A DNA stretch of 64,000 nt from Methylobacterium sp. C25 (GTDB lineage Bacteria; Pseudomonadota; Alphaproteobacteria; Rhizobiales; Beijerinckiaceae): assembly GCF_021352225.1 (NCBI RefSeq), contig NZ_JAAUVI010000016.1, forward strand, positions 1-64,000, given 5' to 3'. A model generated the notes under the pieces. The model was given only the letters and a program-made list of their open reading frames with translations, was not told the origin of the DNA and ran no database searches. A program made the position numbers and the translations under genes. Below, in pieces: positions 15,061 to 24,679 of the stretch (position 1 is its first letter; each line of letters begins with the position of its first letter).

Positions 15061-15396
15061 ATGACGAAAGCTCTGCTGAGCGTGATGCTGCTTGCAGGCG
15101 CCGTGACCGGCGGCGCTGCGTCGCCGGCAGCGGATGGAACGATCCTCGTGGAAACGGAGCTTGCCGTCCCTTCGGACTCCCACGAACCCCAACGGGCGCT
15201 GATGGTTCTCCGGAACCTCGCTCTGGACCGGATTAGGGACGTCATCGTACTCTGCGACTTCACCAGACCGGATGGCTCGGTCCTGGAGACGACCACGGTG
15301 TCCGTTGGCGCGATCCCCGTCGGCGAAGAGGTTCGCGCGAAAACGACCTATTACGGCTGGCCGAGGGCGGCCGGCGTGCGGTGCCGGGCGTCGTAG
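15061..15396 (+). CDS. Secreted hypothetical protein, 111 residues
   Basis: ATG 15061 (MTKALLSVMLLAGAVTGGAA) gives a typical signal peptide cleaved around residue 20; an in-frame start at 15031 would bury it. The mature part is about 90 residues and predicted to be mostly beta (RALMVLRNLALDRIRDVIVL, TTTVSVGAIPVGEEVRAKTT), ending in a Cys-containing strand. The pattern recalls FxLYD-like periplasmic domains, but the match is too weak to name a family. It is the first gene to the right of the island boundary. Confidence 0.6.
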   Translation: MTKALLSVMLLAGAVTGGAASPAADGTILVETELAVPSDSHEPQRALMVLRNLALDRIRDVIVLCDFTRPDGSVLETTTVSVGAIPVGEEVRAKTTYYGWPRAAGVRCRAS

Positions 15397-15426
15397 CTGC
15401 CATTGAAGCCGTGTCGATCTTCTCCA

Positions 15427-17496
15427 TTATTGCCACATGCTCCGCATACGACTGCGGAGGTCGATTTTGACGGGCTGCGGTGATGGCGCGACGCTCCCGC
15501 CGAGTGGGGCGGCAGGCCAGACCGATGGTTCGAACAAAGGCAGAAGCGCATTCGGAATGAAGCGTGTCCGCTGCGCGTAGATGTGCCGGTCACCCCTGGC
15601 GCTCTGTTTGTGGGTGAAGAAGCGTTGGGGCGTGATCAGGTGCAGGTCGTCCTTGGCGCGCGTCATCGCGACGTAGAGCAGGCGTCGCTCTTCTTCGATT
15701 TCGGCACTCGTGCCGGTGCCGAGATCGGACGGCATGCAGCCATCGACGACGTTGAGCAAGAAGATCGACTTCCACTCCTGGCCTTTGGCTGAGTGGATGG
15801 TGGAGAGGATGAGATAGTCTTCGTCACGCAGGGGCACGCCGGCCTGGTCGCTCGTCGCATCCGGTGGGTCGAGGGTCAGCTCCGTGAGGAAGCGCTCGCG
15901 AGACGGATAGCCGCCGGCGATCTGCTCGAGCTGGACGAGATCGAGCTGCCGGACCTCGGCGTCCTCGTGGATGCGTTCGAGATGCGGCTCATACCAGAGA
16001 CGAGCCCGCTGCAATTCGGCAGGCCATCCGGCACGGCCGCCACGAAGGTCCGAGATCATCTCGACGAATGCGTCCCACGCCTCGGCGCTTCTCGGAACGG
16101 GCGCATCGCGGAGGGCGCCAGCGGGATCGGGTGACGCGGCGACGTGGTCCAGCACACGCCTTGCCGATGTCGGTCCGATGCCAGGCATCAGCAGCAGAAC
16201 GCGAAACCCGGCAACGCGGTCGCGGGGATTTTCGGTGAAGCGCAGCAGCGCCAGCAGATCCTTGATGTGGGCTGCCTCGAGGAACTTCAGGCCACCGAAC
16301 TTCACGAATGGGATGTTGCGGCGGGTCAGTTCGACTTCGAGAGGACCGCTATGGTGCGAGGTCCGAAACAGGATGGCCTGCTGCTTGAGCGTCGACCCAC
16401 TTTCCCGGTTCTCCAGGACACGCTCGACGATGTAGTCGGCCTGCCCGCTCTCGTCGCGGACGCTGACGAGACGGGGGCGCGAAATGGCGATCCGATCGGT
16501 CCAGAGGTTCTTCGTGAACCGCTCCGAGGCGAGCCCGATCACGCCATTGGCCGCGTCGAGGATCGGCACAGTCGAGCGGTAGTTGCGATCGAGCGTGACG
16601 ATGTCGGCGGCCGGAATGAAGCGAGCCGGAAAGTCGAGGATGTTGCGCACCGTCGCTGCCCGGAACGAGTAGATCGACTGGGCATCGTCGCCCACCACCG
16701 TCAGCCCCCGGCCGCTCGGCTTGAGGGCCAACAAGATCGAGGCCTGGAGACGGTTGGTGTCCTGGTACTCGTCGATCAACACATGATCGAAGCGGCCGCC
16801 CATGTCGCTGGCGAGATCTGGATCGGAAGCAGCCTGCGCCCAGTAGAGCAGCAGGTCATCGTAATCGAGCGTGCTCTGCTGCTGCTTCGCCTCGACATAG
16901 GCCGCGAATAACTGCTTGAGCTCGATCGCCCACATCGCGCACCAGGGATACGAGGTCTTGAGGGCCTCCTCGATCGGCATCTCGGCGTTGACGCAGCGCG
17001 AGTAGATCGCAAGGCAGGTGCCCTTGGTGGGAAACCGGTTCGCAGTCTTCGAGAACCCCAACTCGTGGCGAACGAGATTCATGAGGTCGGCTGAATCCTC
17101 CCGGTCATGGATGGTGAAGGCACGGTCCAGCCCGATCTGTTCGGCATACTCCCTGAGCAGCCGCGCTCCGATCCCGTGGAAAGTGCCCGCCCATTCGAGT
17201 GCGTCCGACATCGCATCGGCCTTGTCGCCTATGGCGATCCGCATGATGCGCGAGGCACGGCGCGTCATCTCGGCTGCGGCACGACGCGAGAAGGTCATGA
17301 GAAGGATGCGCTGCGGATCGGCGCCGTTGACGATCAGATGCGCGACCCGGTGCGCCAGCGTGTTCGTCTTGCCCGAACCGGCACCGGCAATAACCAGAAG
17401 TGGCGATCCCGGCGTCGTGTCGCGCTCAGCGATTCCGTGTTCAACAGCCTGCCGCTGGCGGGGATTGAGCGTCTCAAGGTAAGCGGTCGCCGGCAC
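15427..17496 (-). CDS. UvrD/PcrA-type superfamily 1 DNA helicase
   Basis: The 689-residue protein carries the SF1A helicase motifs in order: Q motif LNPRQRQAVEHG, Walker A GAGSGKTN (38-45), motif Ia TFSRRAAAEM, Walker B/motif II LIDEYQDTN (240-248), motif III VVGDDAQSIYSFRAA, motif IV LDRNYRS, and motifs V-VI near the C-terminus (STIHSAKGQEWKSIFLL, EERRLLYVAMTRAKDDL). It should be a 3'-5' ATP-dependent translocase acting in repair or replication-fork rescue. The length is normal for PcrA/UvrD. It is monocistronic and convergent with the secreted protein gene. Whether it is the main UvrD of this genome or an accessory paralogue cannot be told. Confidence 0.92.
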   Translation of the reverse strand: MPATAYLETLNPRQRQAVEHGIAERDTTPGSPLLVIAGAGSGKTNTLAHRVAHLIVNGADPQRILLMTFSRRAAAEMTRRASRIMRIAIGDKADAMSDALEWAGTFHGIGARLLREYAEQIGLDRAFTIHDREDSADLMNLVRHELGFSKTANRFPTKGTCLAIYSRCVNAEMPIEEALKTSYPWCAMWAIELKQLFAAYVEAKQQQSTLDYDDLLLYWAQAASDPDLASDMGGRFDHVLIDEYQDTNRLQASILLALKPSGRGLTVVGDDAQSIYSFRAATVRNILDFPARFIPAADIVTLDRNYRSTVPILDAANGVIGLASERFTKNLWTDRIAISRPRLVSVRDESGQADYIVERVLENRESGSTLKQQAILFRTSHHSGPLEVELTRRNIPFVKFGGLKFLEAAHIKDLLALLRFTENPRDRVAGFRVLLLMPGIGPTSARRVLDHVAASPDPAGALRDAPVPRSAEAWDAFVEMISDLRGGRAGWPAELQRARLWYEPHLERIHEDAEVRQLDLVQLEQIAGGYPSRERFLTELTLDPPDATSDQAGVPLRDEDYLILSTIHSAKGQEWKSIFLLNVVDGCMPSDLGTGTSAEIEEERRLLYVAMTRAKDDLHLITPQRFFTHKQSARGDRHIYAQRTRFIPNALLPLFEPSVWPAAPLGGSVAPSPQPVKIDLRSRMRSMWQ

Positions 17497-17586
17497 GGTC
17501 TCGAATCATCTGTCAGCCCATGGCGACGATGGTTCATTCTCCTTTTGTTCGCAATCCGTCGGCGGCCAACCGAAGCCTTGGCTGTC

Positions 17587-17916
17587 CTATCGGGTTCGGC
17601 GACCGCTCGGGACGCCGAACCGCAGCACGGCCTGTTCCAGATAGTCGATCGCATCGACGAGGTGCTTGCGCGCCGCTTCGACGACGGCTTCCTCGTCCGC
17701 GTCAGCTTCGGCGAGTTTCACGGCGGCGATCAGAACGCGGTCTCGCTCGTCCTCGATCCGTCGATCACGCTCGACGTAGCCGCGCACGCGGTCGTCGAAA
17801 ACCTCGATCACGCGCCACGCCAGCGCATCCTTGTCGACAGGCGGCTTGTAGGTCTCTGCGCGCCGTCGCGCATGCACGACGGCTTCCTGAACGCGTGCGG
17901 ACATCTGGGCGTCCAT
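17587..17916 (-). CDS. Hypothetical helical protein, 109 residues
   Basis: The product is almost entirely helical and highly charged (ARVQEAVVHARRRAETYKPP, then EAVVEAARKHLVDAIDYLEQ), with no signal peptide or membrane segment. No family is recognised. The frame is believable because of its amphipathic helix periodicity and typical codon use, and because it lies on the same strand as the gapR and helicase genes. An alternative start four codons in (MSARVQE) is possible. Confidence 0.55.
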   Translation of the reverse strand: MDAQMSARVQEAVVHARRRAETYKPPVDKDALAWRVIEVFDDRVRGYVERDRRIEDERDRVLIAAVKLAEADADEEAVVEAARKHLVDAIDYLEQAVLRFGVPSGRRTR

Positions 17917-18037
17917 TGCAGTGCCTTCTGCGATGGCTCAAGCGGTCGACATGTAACGCCCGGCGACCGGATCTTGCACATCATGGGAGTGTCTTCGCGG
18001 ATGTCGATCCGCGAAGACACGAAATGGATGACTGCTG

Positions 18038-18319
18038 CTACGCAGCCTCTGCCATCGGCTTCGGGGCGGGCGCGTCCATGGCGCGCAGATAGACCTCGAG
18101 CAGCGTCTCCTGCTCGTCGCGCTCGTCCTTGTCCTGCTTGCGCAGCTTCAGGATCTCCTTGAGCACCTTCACGTCGAGACCGTCGCCCTTCGCTTCGGCG
18201 AAGATCTCTTTCTTGGTCTCCATGAGATCCTTGATCTCCTCCTCAACCCGCTCGATGCGTTCGATGATGGAGCGGATGCGATCGCCCGCGACGCCTACCG
18301 TGTCGGTCGTGCCGGTCAT
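18038..18319 (-). CDS. gapR: GapR-family (DUF2312) nucleoid-associated protein
   Basis: ATG 18319 gives 93 residues that match GapR/DUF2312: DRIRSIIERIERVEEEIKDL, FAEAKGDGLDVKVLKEILKL, and RKQDKDERDEQETLLEVYLR. In Caulobacter, GapR is an essential tetrameric protein that clamps overtwisted DNA ahead of replication and transcription and stimulates gyrase and topoisomerase IV. The length and central helix pattern agree. An upstream extension to 18472 is arginine-rich and rejected. Alphaproteobacteria often encode more than one copy, so essentiality here is not implied. Confidence 0.92.
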   Translation of the reverse strand: MTGTTDTVGVAGDRIRSIIERIERVEEEIKDLMETKKEIFAEAKGDGLDVKVLKEILKLRKQDKDERDEQETLLEVYLRAMDAPAPKPMAEAA

Positions 18320-18613
18320 GCTGTCCTCTTCGCTGGGATGGAGGATCAAACTGGCGGCTTTCGGTAAGCGACCGGTTAAGCTTGCGTCGCGCGGTCGGTG
18401 CCATGCCGACGAGTACGCGGCCCTGACCGCGCTGCTCCTTCTGGCGAGTGCGACCCGAGGACGGCAGTCCAAGCCAACGCGCAGGGCATCGGCGCCAACA
18501 CCTCCGGTGCTTGCGTTGCGTCAGTCGGATGTGGGCAGTGCCGCCCGCGCTCCAGGGGGCTTCGCTGTGGCGTAGGGATCTTGCCGCATCATGGCGGTCG
18601 TGAACCCCCAGCC

Positions 18614-18877
18614 TCAGGGGTTGCTGCACCGGAGCGGTCCGTCGACGGCCCCCGAGGCGTGAATCAGCCTCCCGCCGGACGCCGTACACTGAATCCGAGC
18701 CTTCGCCTCCGGTCGGTGAAAGCCCCAGATCGCGACCATTGGGGCGACCAGAATGAAGACCAAGGCCGCCATGAAGAAGCCCGGGAGCCAGCCCGGCGGT
18801 GTTCGCTGCGGCTCCGGCCGGATGGGTGGGACCGGTGCCAGGAAAGCGACCAGCAGGAGGCATTGGACAGCGCTCAT
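18614..18877 (-). CDS. Small predicted membrane protein
   Basis: This 87-residue frame (MSAVQCLLLVAFLAP) has two hydrophobic segments, residues about 1-16 and 31-52 (LPGFFMAALVFILVAPMVAI), separated by a proline-rich loop, and a polar Cys-containing tail. It follows the dodecin gene on the same strand by about 14 bases and may be co-transcribed. No family is recognised; membrane-like composition is the main support. Confidence 0.45.
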   Translation of the reverse strand: MSAVQCLLLVAFLAPVPPIRPEPQRTPPGWLPGFFMAALVFILVAPMVAIWGFHRPEAKARIQCTASGGRLIHASGAVDGPLRCSNP

Positions 18878-18891
18878 CGGAAGCGGGATCC

Positions 18892-19104
18892 TCAGCTGCC
18901 CTCCATCGTGAAGCCGGCCTTGAGCGTCACCTGATAGTGGTGGACCTTGCCGTCCTCGATGTGCCCGCGTGTCTCGACGACTTCGAACCAGCGGAGATTC
19001 CGGATCGTCTGGTTGGCGCGGCTCACCGCACCCTGGATAGCATCCTCGATGGAGTTGGGGGACGAACCCACCAGCTCGACGATCTTGTAGACGTGATCCG
19101 ACAT
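18892..19104 (-). CDS. Dodecin family flavin-binding protein
   Basis: The 70-residue product is a full-length dodecin: VYKIVELVGSSPNSIEDAIQ, AVSRANQTIRNLRWFEVVET and VHHYQVTLKAGF. Dodecins form hollow dodecamers that bind and buffer flavins (or CoA) in the cytoplasm. The tryptophan in NLRWFEV is the residue that sandwiches the isoalloxazine ring in characterised dodecins. ATG 19104 is the family-typical start. Confidence 0.93.
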   Translation of the reverse strand: MSDHVYKIVELVGSSPNSIEDAIQGAVSRANQTIRNLRWFEVVETRGHIEDGKVHHYQVTLKAGFTMEGS

Positions 19105-19290
19105 GATGTGCCTCCTCGGCGTCGATCACGAGTAGAACGATCTGCGGCTGCCGGAGATCCGCCCATGCTCGAATGGGAGTGATGGATCGGCGTGACGACA
19201 CCCACCGTTGATCGCCGATCGATTGCCCTATCTCCGCGTAGGCGACCGCCCTGACCGACGTCGTCAGCGCCTGTATCGACCGGGGCTCTC

Positions 19291-20298
19291 ATGCTGTTCT
19301 TCCCGACGCTACGGCACTCGAAGCGCGCGGCTCGCCGCGCGACATCGCAGGCCTCCAAGCTTCTGAAGGGCGTCTGGAAGGCTCCGCGGCCTTCCTCTCC
19401 CCTTGGGACCCCGTCGGTGAAGAGGTCTCGACCGGAGCCGGCTCCGAAGGCTCCGGGACGGTTCCTCGAGATCGGTTTTCTGCGCGTGCACTACATCGCG
19501 CGTGGCAAGGGGCGACCGGTCGTTCTGCTGCACGGCAACGGAACGATGGCCGAGGATTTCCTGGTGTGCGGCCTGATCCAGCGCCTCGCCGATCGATACC
19601 GGGTCATCGCGATCGACCGACCGGGTTTCGGTTACACGAACCGCCCGCGCGCCCGGATCTGGACCGCGATGGAGCAGGCCGAGCTCATCCATAAGGTGCT
19701 GGCGCTCCTCAAGGTCGACCGACCCCTCGTCGTAGGGCATTCATGGGGGACGCTGGTCGCCCTGGCCCTCGCAAGCGGTGCCTGGCGGGAGTTGCGCGGC
19801 CTGGTTCTGCTATCCGGCTACTACTATCCGGGCCGGCGAGCCGACGTCACCTTGTCGAAGCTGCTTGCTGTGCCGGGCTTCGGTGACGCTGCCCGCGCGA
19901 TGACGAGACCGGCAATGAACCGTCTGCTTGCCGCACAGTCGTTCCGTCATGTCTTTCGTCCCCAACGCGTGCCGCCTCGGTTCGAGGCCGAATTCCCCGT
20001 CGAGATCGCAATGGGACGGACGCAGCTTCGCGCTTCGGCGGAGGACGCCTCGACCATGAACGCGGCCGCGGCGCGCCTGCAGGATTCCTATCCTCATCTG
20101 AGGCTGCCGGTTGCGATCCTGACCGGCGATGCGGACGTCGTCGTCGATGTGGACGAGCAGGCGCGGCGCCTTCACGGCGACATCACCGGCAGCTCGCTCA
20201 AGATCCTGCCGGGTCAGGGCCACATGATCCAGTACTCGGGTCGCCGATCGATCGAACTGGCGATCGACCGGTTGATGCAGCCGTCACGGAAACAGTGA
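19291..20298 (+). CDS. Alpha/beta hydrolase, 335 residues
   Basis: A basic N-terminal extension of about 55 residues precedes a complete alpha/beta-hydrolase domain. It has the oxyanion region VVLLHGNGTMAED, the strand RVIAIDRPGFGYTNRP, the nucleophile elbow GHSWGT, a candidate acid in LTGDADVVVD and the catalytic histidine in GQGHMIQY. The substrate is unknown; the fold serves esterases, epoxide hydrolases and C-C hydrolases. The N-terminal extension (KRAARRATSQASKLLKG) is not a signal peptide. The gene stands alone, divergent from dodecin. Confidence 0.85.
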   Translation: MLFFPTLRHSKRAARRATSQASKLLKGVWKAPRPSSPLGTPSVKRSRPEPAPKAPGRFLEIGFLRVHYIARGKGRPVVLLHGNGTMAEDFLVCGLIQRLADRYRVIAIDRPGFGYTNRPRARIWTAMEQAELIHKVLALLKVDRPLVVGHSWGTLVALALASGAWRELRGLVLLSGYYYPGRRADVTLSKLLAVPGFGDAARAMTRPAMNRLLAAQSFRHVFRPQRVPPRFEAEFPVEIAMGRTQLRASAEDASTMNAAAARLQDSYPHLRLPVAILTGDADVVVDVDEQARRLHGDITGSSLKILPGQGHMIQYSGRRSIELAIDRLMQPSRKQ

Positions 20299-20377
20299 GA
20301 GCTGGACGATCGCCATCCGATGGGTCCCGGGGTCATTCGCGAGCGGATGCGTCGGGGCAGCCGGCGCGACGCGCGGC

Positions 20378-20941
20378 TCAGGCAGCTACGCGTGGTCTGT
20401 TGAGGCTTCCGAACCCATAGCGCGGCTCCAGCAGATCGAGGACGGCGTCGAGCGCGGCGTTGCTCGGCGCAACCTCCCTTGGTGCCGGCGCTCCCTCGAT
20501 CGCGATGGCAGCAGGCTGGTAGGCTGGCTCGTCCGTTACCTCGACGCCGAACCAGACTGGCGGTGCAAACGCTTTGGCGGCGTCGGCCTCGTCGAAGCCC
20601 ACGCTGATGACGTCCAGGCCGGCCGGCGAGACGTAGCGATCGATCAGGACCTCTTGCCCGGAGACCGAGACGGTCATCCGTTCACAGGTAACCTGCGCCT
20701 TGCAGACGTCGAGCAACGCGTCGCCATGCGAACGCGGCACCTCGGTCACCTCTTCGGTCGTCTTCCCCTCGGCGTCGGTGCTGGTCAGGACGAGATGACA
20801 ATCCGCACCCTCGATCCGAACGAACGAAACACGACCGGCTTGCGGCGCGAAATAGCCTTCCGTGCGCTTCGAGCCGCCGCGCTCCTTGCGGATCAACCTC
20901 GCCAGCGATGGCGCAATCAGAAACCGACGAAACTCACTCAT
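20378..20941 (-). CDS. CYTH-like domain protein
   Basis: ATG 20941 (MSEFRRFLIAPSLARLIRKE) gives 187 residues. The beta-rich core includes EGYFAPQ, VSFVRIEG, EVTEVPRSHGDALLDVCKAQ, YVSPAGLDVISVGFDEADAA and FGVEVTDE. The EGYF...R...VE pattern resembles the CYTH/triphosphate tunnel fold of small adenylate cyclase/thiamine-triphosphatase-type proteins, although the canonical N-terminal ExExK is replaced by FRRFL. Catalytic function is therefore uncertain. It is monocistronic. Confidence 0.65.
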   Translation of the reverse strand: MSEFRRFLIAPSLARLIRKERGGSKRTEGYFAPQAGRVSFVRIEGADCHLVLTSTDAEGKTTEEVTEVPRSHGDALLDVCKAQVTCERMTVSVSGQEVLIDRYVSPAGLDVISVGFDEADAAKAFAPPVWFGVEVTDEPAYQPAAIAIEGAPAPREVAPSNAALDAVLDLLEPRYGFGSLNRPRVAA

Positions 20942-21353
20942 GGACGCCCCCGTCATGAAACTGTCGGAATACGATGGGGCGATTGAGACGAAAACGTGGC
21001 CCACGCGAATCTTGATGCGAATATAATGTCCTTCGCAGCATGTGGATCGAGATTTTGCTCAGCATATTCTGGCAGAGATTTTGTCGATTGCGGGCGCATA
21101 TTGAATAGATCGGCTGGCGATATCGGGTCATTTCGCATGCTCGCATGCGTTGTAGGGGCGCAATTCCCAGTGGTCGAAATCTGATGTCAACTGTGTTTCC
21201 GTCGGTCGGTGATCCTGGTGATTTCGCGAAGCTCCGACCGTGAGGCTGGCCTTCGATACGCGGTGGGTTTCGACGTCGGAACTGCAACGGCGTGAACGGC
21301 CCCGCTTTCGAAGCGTCGCCGGATAGCAGCAGGCCTTCGCGACTTGGGCGGCT
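20942..21353. other. Gene-free stretch upstream of the CYTH gene
   Basis: The only frames here are short and overlap each other without ribosome binding sites. The 20990-21180 part is clearly more AT-rich than its surroundings and may contain the CYTH gene promoter. No terminator hairpin or repeat family was recognised. Confidence 0.5.
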
Positions 21354-22535
21354 TCAGCTCTTCCAATTCTTCAGAGCGGCAAACGGGCTGTCGCCTTCCT
21401 TCGGTGGCGGCGGGCAGAGAATCGGCTCGATCTGAGCGGCCGCGTCGGCGAGGGAGAAGGCGCTCCCATTGGGCAGCTTTCCGCCGGCGGAATCGGCGTG
21501 TCCGCCGCCCCTAAACTTTCGGGCTGCTTCGAGGGCCGTGCCGTTCCTGGACCGGAAGGACATACCTCCACCGCGGGCGGCGTTGATGACGCGCTCCGCG
21601 TCTCCGCGCTCCATGATGTGGTCGGAGACCGCTTGGAAAACGCCCCCGTCGAGCCCGAACGAAAGCTTGGTCCCGTCGGAGAGGCTCCGGAAAAGATCGG
21701 GAGATCGAGACAGGGCGGCATAGAGCCTTGCCCGCATCGTGAGGGACCGGTCGTCGTCCGGCTCTTGCGACAACAGCCCATCGACCACGCTTCTTCGAAG
21801 CGCCGGGATCCTCAATTCGATCTCCGCCGGCGGAGAGCCGGTCTGCAACTCGGCCGCGACCGCCATCAGGAGTTCGTCGACGAAGCGGTCGTGCCACGGA
21901 TGGCCGGGCGGCACGTAGGCCGACGAACTCTCCCACAGCACCTCGTTGACGAGAACGCCCTGTCGAAACGCCGGATCGGCCTTTCGCCACATGTCATAGG
22001 CGTCGATCGCAGCGACGAGCGTGCCGAGATGCGCCTCGAGCGCGGCGTCGAGCACGCGATCGGAGATCAGGTGGCGATGCTCGAAGGTCATCCAGGTCGC
22101 GCAGCGACCGGTATCGATCGCAACATGGATCAGAGGATCGCCGGTGTCGTAGACCGAAAGCGTTCCGGCCTCGTCCGTCGACGTGGTCGTCAGGCCTTTG
22201 GCGGCCAGATGCTCGGTCGAGGACGTGTGGTGGTCGAGAACCACCAAGCGATGGCGTCGTTCCTCTGGGCGCTTCAGGTTGGCAGCCGCGAAGCCCTTGA
22301 TGAACTGGACCGCGTCGGCCTCAAGACTCAGGTCGGTGACCAGGAGCAGCTCCGGAGCGGCGGCCTTCGCCAGCCGCGCGCCCTCTGCCTGAAGCACCGC
22401 GCCGACATCGGTGTATCGCGGGACGTGCACGACGCGCTTCACCTCGGCGAGGCGCCCTGCGACGAGGCAGGCGCCGTATCCATCGAGGTCGTGATGGCTG
22501 ATCTGCGTGACGTCCAACGGTCGCTTCCCGGTCAA
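21354..22535 (-). CDS. DHH-family phosphoesterase
   Basis: The 393-residue protein has the DHH-superfamily metal motifs: SHHDLDGYG near residue 13, LLVTDLS near 64 and VVLDHH near 99. A DHHA1-type C-terminal domain ends with the signature RGGGHADSAGGKLP. Members include oligoribonuclease NrnA, RecJ and cyclic-dinucleotide phosphodiesterases; this protein may degrade short oligonucleotides or cyclic dinucleotides. The length fits NrnA/YtqI-like or DHH subfamily 1 proteins. There are no membrane or GGDEF domains. Confidence 0.85.
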   Translation of the reverse strand: MTGKRPLDVTQISHHDLDGYGACLVAGRLAEVKRVVHVPRYTDVGAVLQAEGARLAKAAAPELLLVTDLSLEADAVQFIKGFAAANLKRPEERRHRLVVLDHHTSSTEHLAAKGLTTTSTDEAGTLSVYDTGDPLIHVAIDTGRCATWMTFEHRHLISDRVLDAALEAHLGTLVAAIDAYDMWRKADPAFRQGVLVNEVLWESSSAYVPPGHPWHDRFVDELLMAVAAELQTGSPPAEIELRIPALRRSVVDGLLSQEPDDDRSLTMRARLYAALSRSPDLFRSLSDGTKLSFGLDGGVFQAVSDHIMERGDAERVINAARGGGMSFRSRNGTALEAARKFRGGGHADSAGGKLPNGSAFSLADAAAQIEPILCPPPPKEGDSPFAALKNWKS

Positions 22536-22756
22536 TCTTCTTTGGATGCGTCTGTTAGGCAGGAGGAGTGCGTCCTGTCGAGCAGCCGGCGGCGGTCCGT
22601 TCTTCGCTTCGCCGTTCAGGTCGTCACGGGCGGCGGTGACCGGCGTCCCGGCAACAATCCCGGTCAGCGTGTCGATCGCGGACCGATCCGTTTCATGCGC
22701 GCGTGGGCTCTCGTGCGAGTACCGTCCGCAGACCTGCTCGGAGCCGTGCCCCGAGG

Positions 22757-23812
22757 CTACTTGTCGAACAGTTTTTGCAGTGCTGCCCGGTCCTTTGTCG
22801 CGGGCAGCGCGACGAGGGTCAGGATTCGCGCCTTGTCCGGGGTGAGATCGCCCGCGAACACGGCGCCGGCCTTCAGCAGCGTGTTGCCGCCGCCTTTGAA
22901 TCCGTAGACCGGGAGGGCGCGGCCGTCATAGACCTTGGTGGCGACGATGACCGGCACACCCTTGGCGATCACCTCGGCGATGGCGTCGTGCATCTCGGCA
23001 TTCATGTTGCCCCAGCCATAGGCCTCGACCACGATCGCCTCGGCGCCGGTCTCGGCCGCGTGACGGACCTGGCTGCCGTCGGCGCCGGCATACATCGACA
23101 CGAGATCGACCCTCGGCATGCGGTCGGGAAGCGGCAGCGTCTGCCGCCGCAACGACTTGCGGCTGAAGACGACGCGATCCTCGTCGACGTAGCCCAGGAT
23201 GCCCGCATCGCCGGAGTTGAAGGTCTCGACGTTGCTCGTGTGAGTCTTGCGGACCTCGCGAGCTGCGTTGATGCGGTGGTTGAGGGTAACGGTCACGCCC
23301 GCGCCGACCGCGCCATCGGCCAGAATTTGGCGCGCGGCGTTGAGGAGATTGCGCGGACCGTCCGCGTCCCAGTCGGACGCGTTGCGCTGAGCCCCGACCA
23401 GCACGACCGGCTTGTCGCTCTTCACCGTCAGATCGAGGAAATAGGCCGTCTGGTCGAGCGTGTCGGTGCCGTGCAGGACGATGGCGCCCCGGATCGCCGG
23501 ATCGGCCAGGATCTCGTCCACCTTGCGCGACAGCGCCGGCCAGCGGTCCGGTCCCATATAGTCGCTCGGAACGTTGCTGAACTCCGTCACCGCGATGGTG
23601 GCGATGTCCTTCAGCTTCGGCACCGCCGAAACGAGGTCTTCGCCCGACAGCGCGGGCACCGGCGCATGGGTTGTGGGATCGAGTTTCATGGCGATCGTGC
23701 CACCGGTCGCGACGACGGCGATCTTGGGTAATTCAGCTGCCACTGCACGATGTCCCAGCAGGATCGGGCTCAGGAGTCCGACGATCGCCAGCCTCAGGAT
23801 TGCTCTAGCCAT
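22757..23812 (-). CDS. Periplasmic type II L-asparaginase
   Basis: The 351-residue precursor has a signal peptide (residues 1-25, ending HRAVAA), the first catalytic threonine in ATGGTI (35-40) and the second motif HGTDT (114-118). Further type II features include TLNHRINAAREVRKTHTSNVE and EAYGWGNM. The enzyme hydrolyses L-asparagine (and perhaps glutamine) to aspartate and ammonia in the periplasm for nitrogen scavenging. The length is standard. It is monocistronic; the next gene to the right is the minus-strand hydrolase at 23912. Confidence 0.93.
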   Translation of the reverse strand: MARAILRLAIVGLLSPILLGHRAVAAELPKIAVVATGGTIAMKLDPTTHAPVPALSGEDLVSAVPKLKDIATIAVTEFSNVPSDYMGPDRWPALSRKVDEILADPAIRGAIVLHGTDTLDQTAYFLDLTVKSDKPVVLVGAQRNASDWDADGPRNLLNAARQILADGAVGAGVTVTLNHRINAAREVRKTHTSNVETFNSGDAGILGYVDEDRVVFSRKSLRRQTLPLPDRMPRVDLVSMYAGADGSQVRHAAETGAEAIVVEAYGWGNMNAEMHDAIAEVIAKGVPVIVATKVYDGRALPVYGFKGGGNTLLKAGAVFAGDLTPDKARILTLVALPATKDRAALQKLFDK

Positions 23813-23911
23813 CGTTCCCTCCCCTGTCGCGGAGCCTCGGCCGCTTTTCGAGAAATAGGCGGCCGATGGAACGTTCCCACAATGTGCGGAACCCGAGAGC
23901 TGCGCGATCGC

Positions 23912-24679
23912 TCAGGCCCGCTTGGCCAGGAAGTCGAGCACGCCCTGGCGATGCAGGCGGTCGCCGACGGCGGTGCTGTGGTCGCGGTTCGGCAATTCGA
24001 GAGAGGTCGCGTTCGGCATCAGCGCGGCAAGTCCAGGCCCCGAGCCGGCGATCGTGTCGAGGGTGCCCACCGAGACCAGCGTCGGCGTCTCGATCAGCGC
24101 GAGCTCGGCCCGCGACAGGCGCTGGCGCGAGCAGCGGATGCAGGCGGCGAGCGCGCGCAGGTCGCTCTTGGTCTGCTCGGCGAAGGCCCTGAACGCGGCC
24201 GCCGTCTGGTTCGGCGCCGGCGTGCCGGGGGGCGCTTCCAGCGCCTCGGCGATGCCGTCCGGCAGGCCGCCCTTGCCGTCGACCATGTAGAGGCCGAGGC
24301 CGCCCATCAGCAGCGAGCGGGCGCGGCTCGGATGGTCGAGGGCGAGGATGGCGCCGATCCGCGCCCCCATCGAGTAGCCCATCACGTCGGCATGCTCGAT
24401 GCCGAGATGGTCGAGCAGGCGGAGCGAATCTCCGGCCATCACGTCGGTTCGGTACGCCTCCGGATCGTAGAGCTTCTCGCTCTGGCCGTGGCCGCGATTG
24501 TCGAGCGCGACGACCCGGTAGCCGGCCTCCGTCAGCGTGCGGACCCAAAGGGTATTCACCCAGTTCACGGCATGGGTCGAGGCGAAGCCGTGGATGAGCA
24601 GGACCGGATCGCCCGGTTCCGTTTTCGCCGGAACGTCGATATAGGCGATGGTCACGCCGTCGGAGTCGAAGGTCTGCAC
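23912..24679 (-). CDS. Alpha/beta hydrolase
   Basis: The domain shows VLLIHGFASTHAVNW, VVALDNRGHGQS, the nucleophile elbow GYSMGA, a candidate acid in SVGTLDTIAG and the histidine in PNRDHSTAVGD. GTG 24679 (VQTFDSDGVTIAYIDV) is preferred over a TTG at 24733 because the added residues are basic and poorly hydrolase-like, giving 255 residues. Substrate unknown; the RGHGQSEKLYDPEAY motif is common in esterase-like members. It is divergent from the FkbM gene at 24797, leaving about 117 bases for promoters. Confidence 0.82.
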   Translation of the reverse strand: MQTFDSDGVTIAYIDVPAKTEPGDPVLLIHGFASTHAVNWVNTLWVRTLTEAGYRVVALDNRGHGQSEKLYDPEAYRTDVMAGDSLRLLDHLGIEHADVMGYSMGARIGAILALDHPSRARSLLMGGLGLYMVDGKGGLPDGIAEALEAPPGTPAPNQTAAAFRAFAEQTKSDLRALAACIRCSRQRLSRAELALIETPTLVSVGTLDTIAGSGPGLAALMPNATSLELPNRDHSTAVGDRLHRQGVLDFLAKRA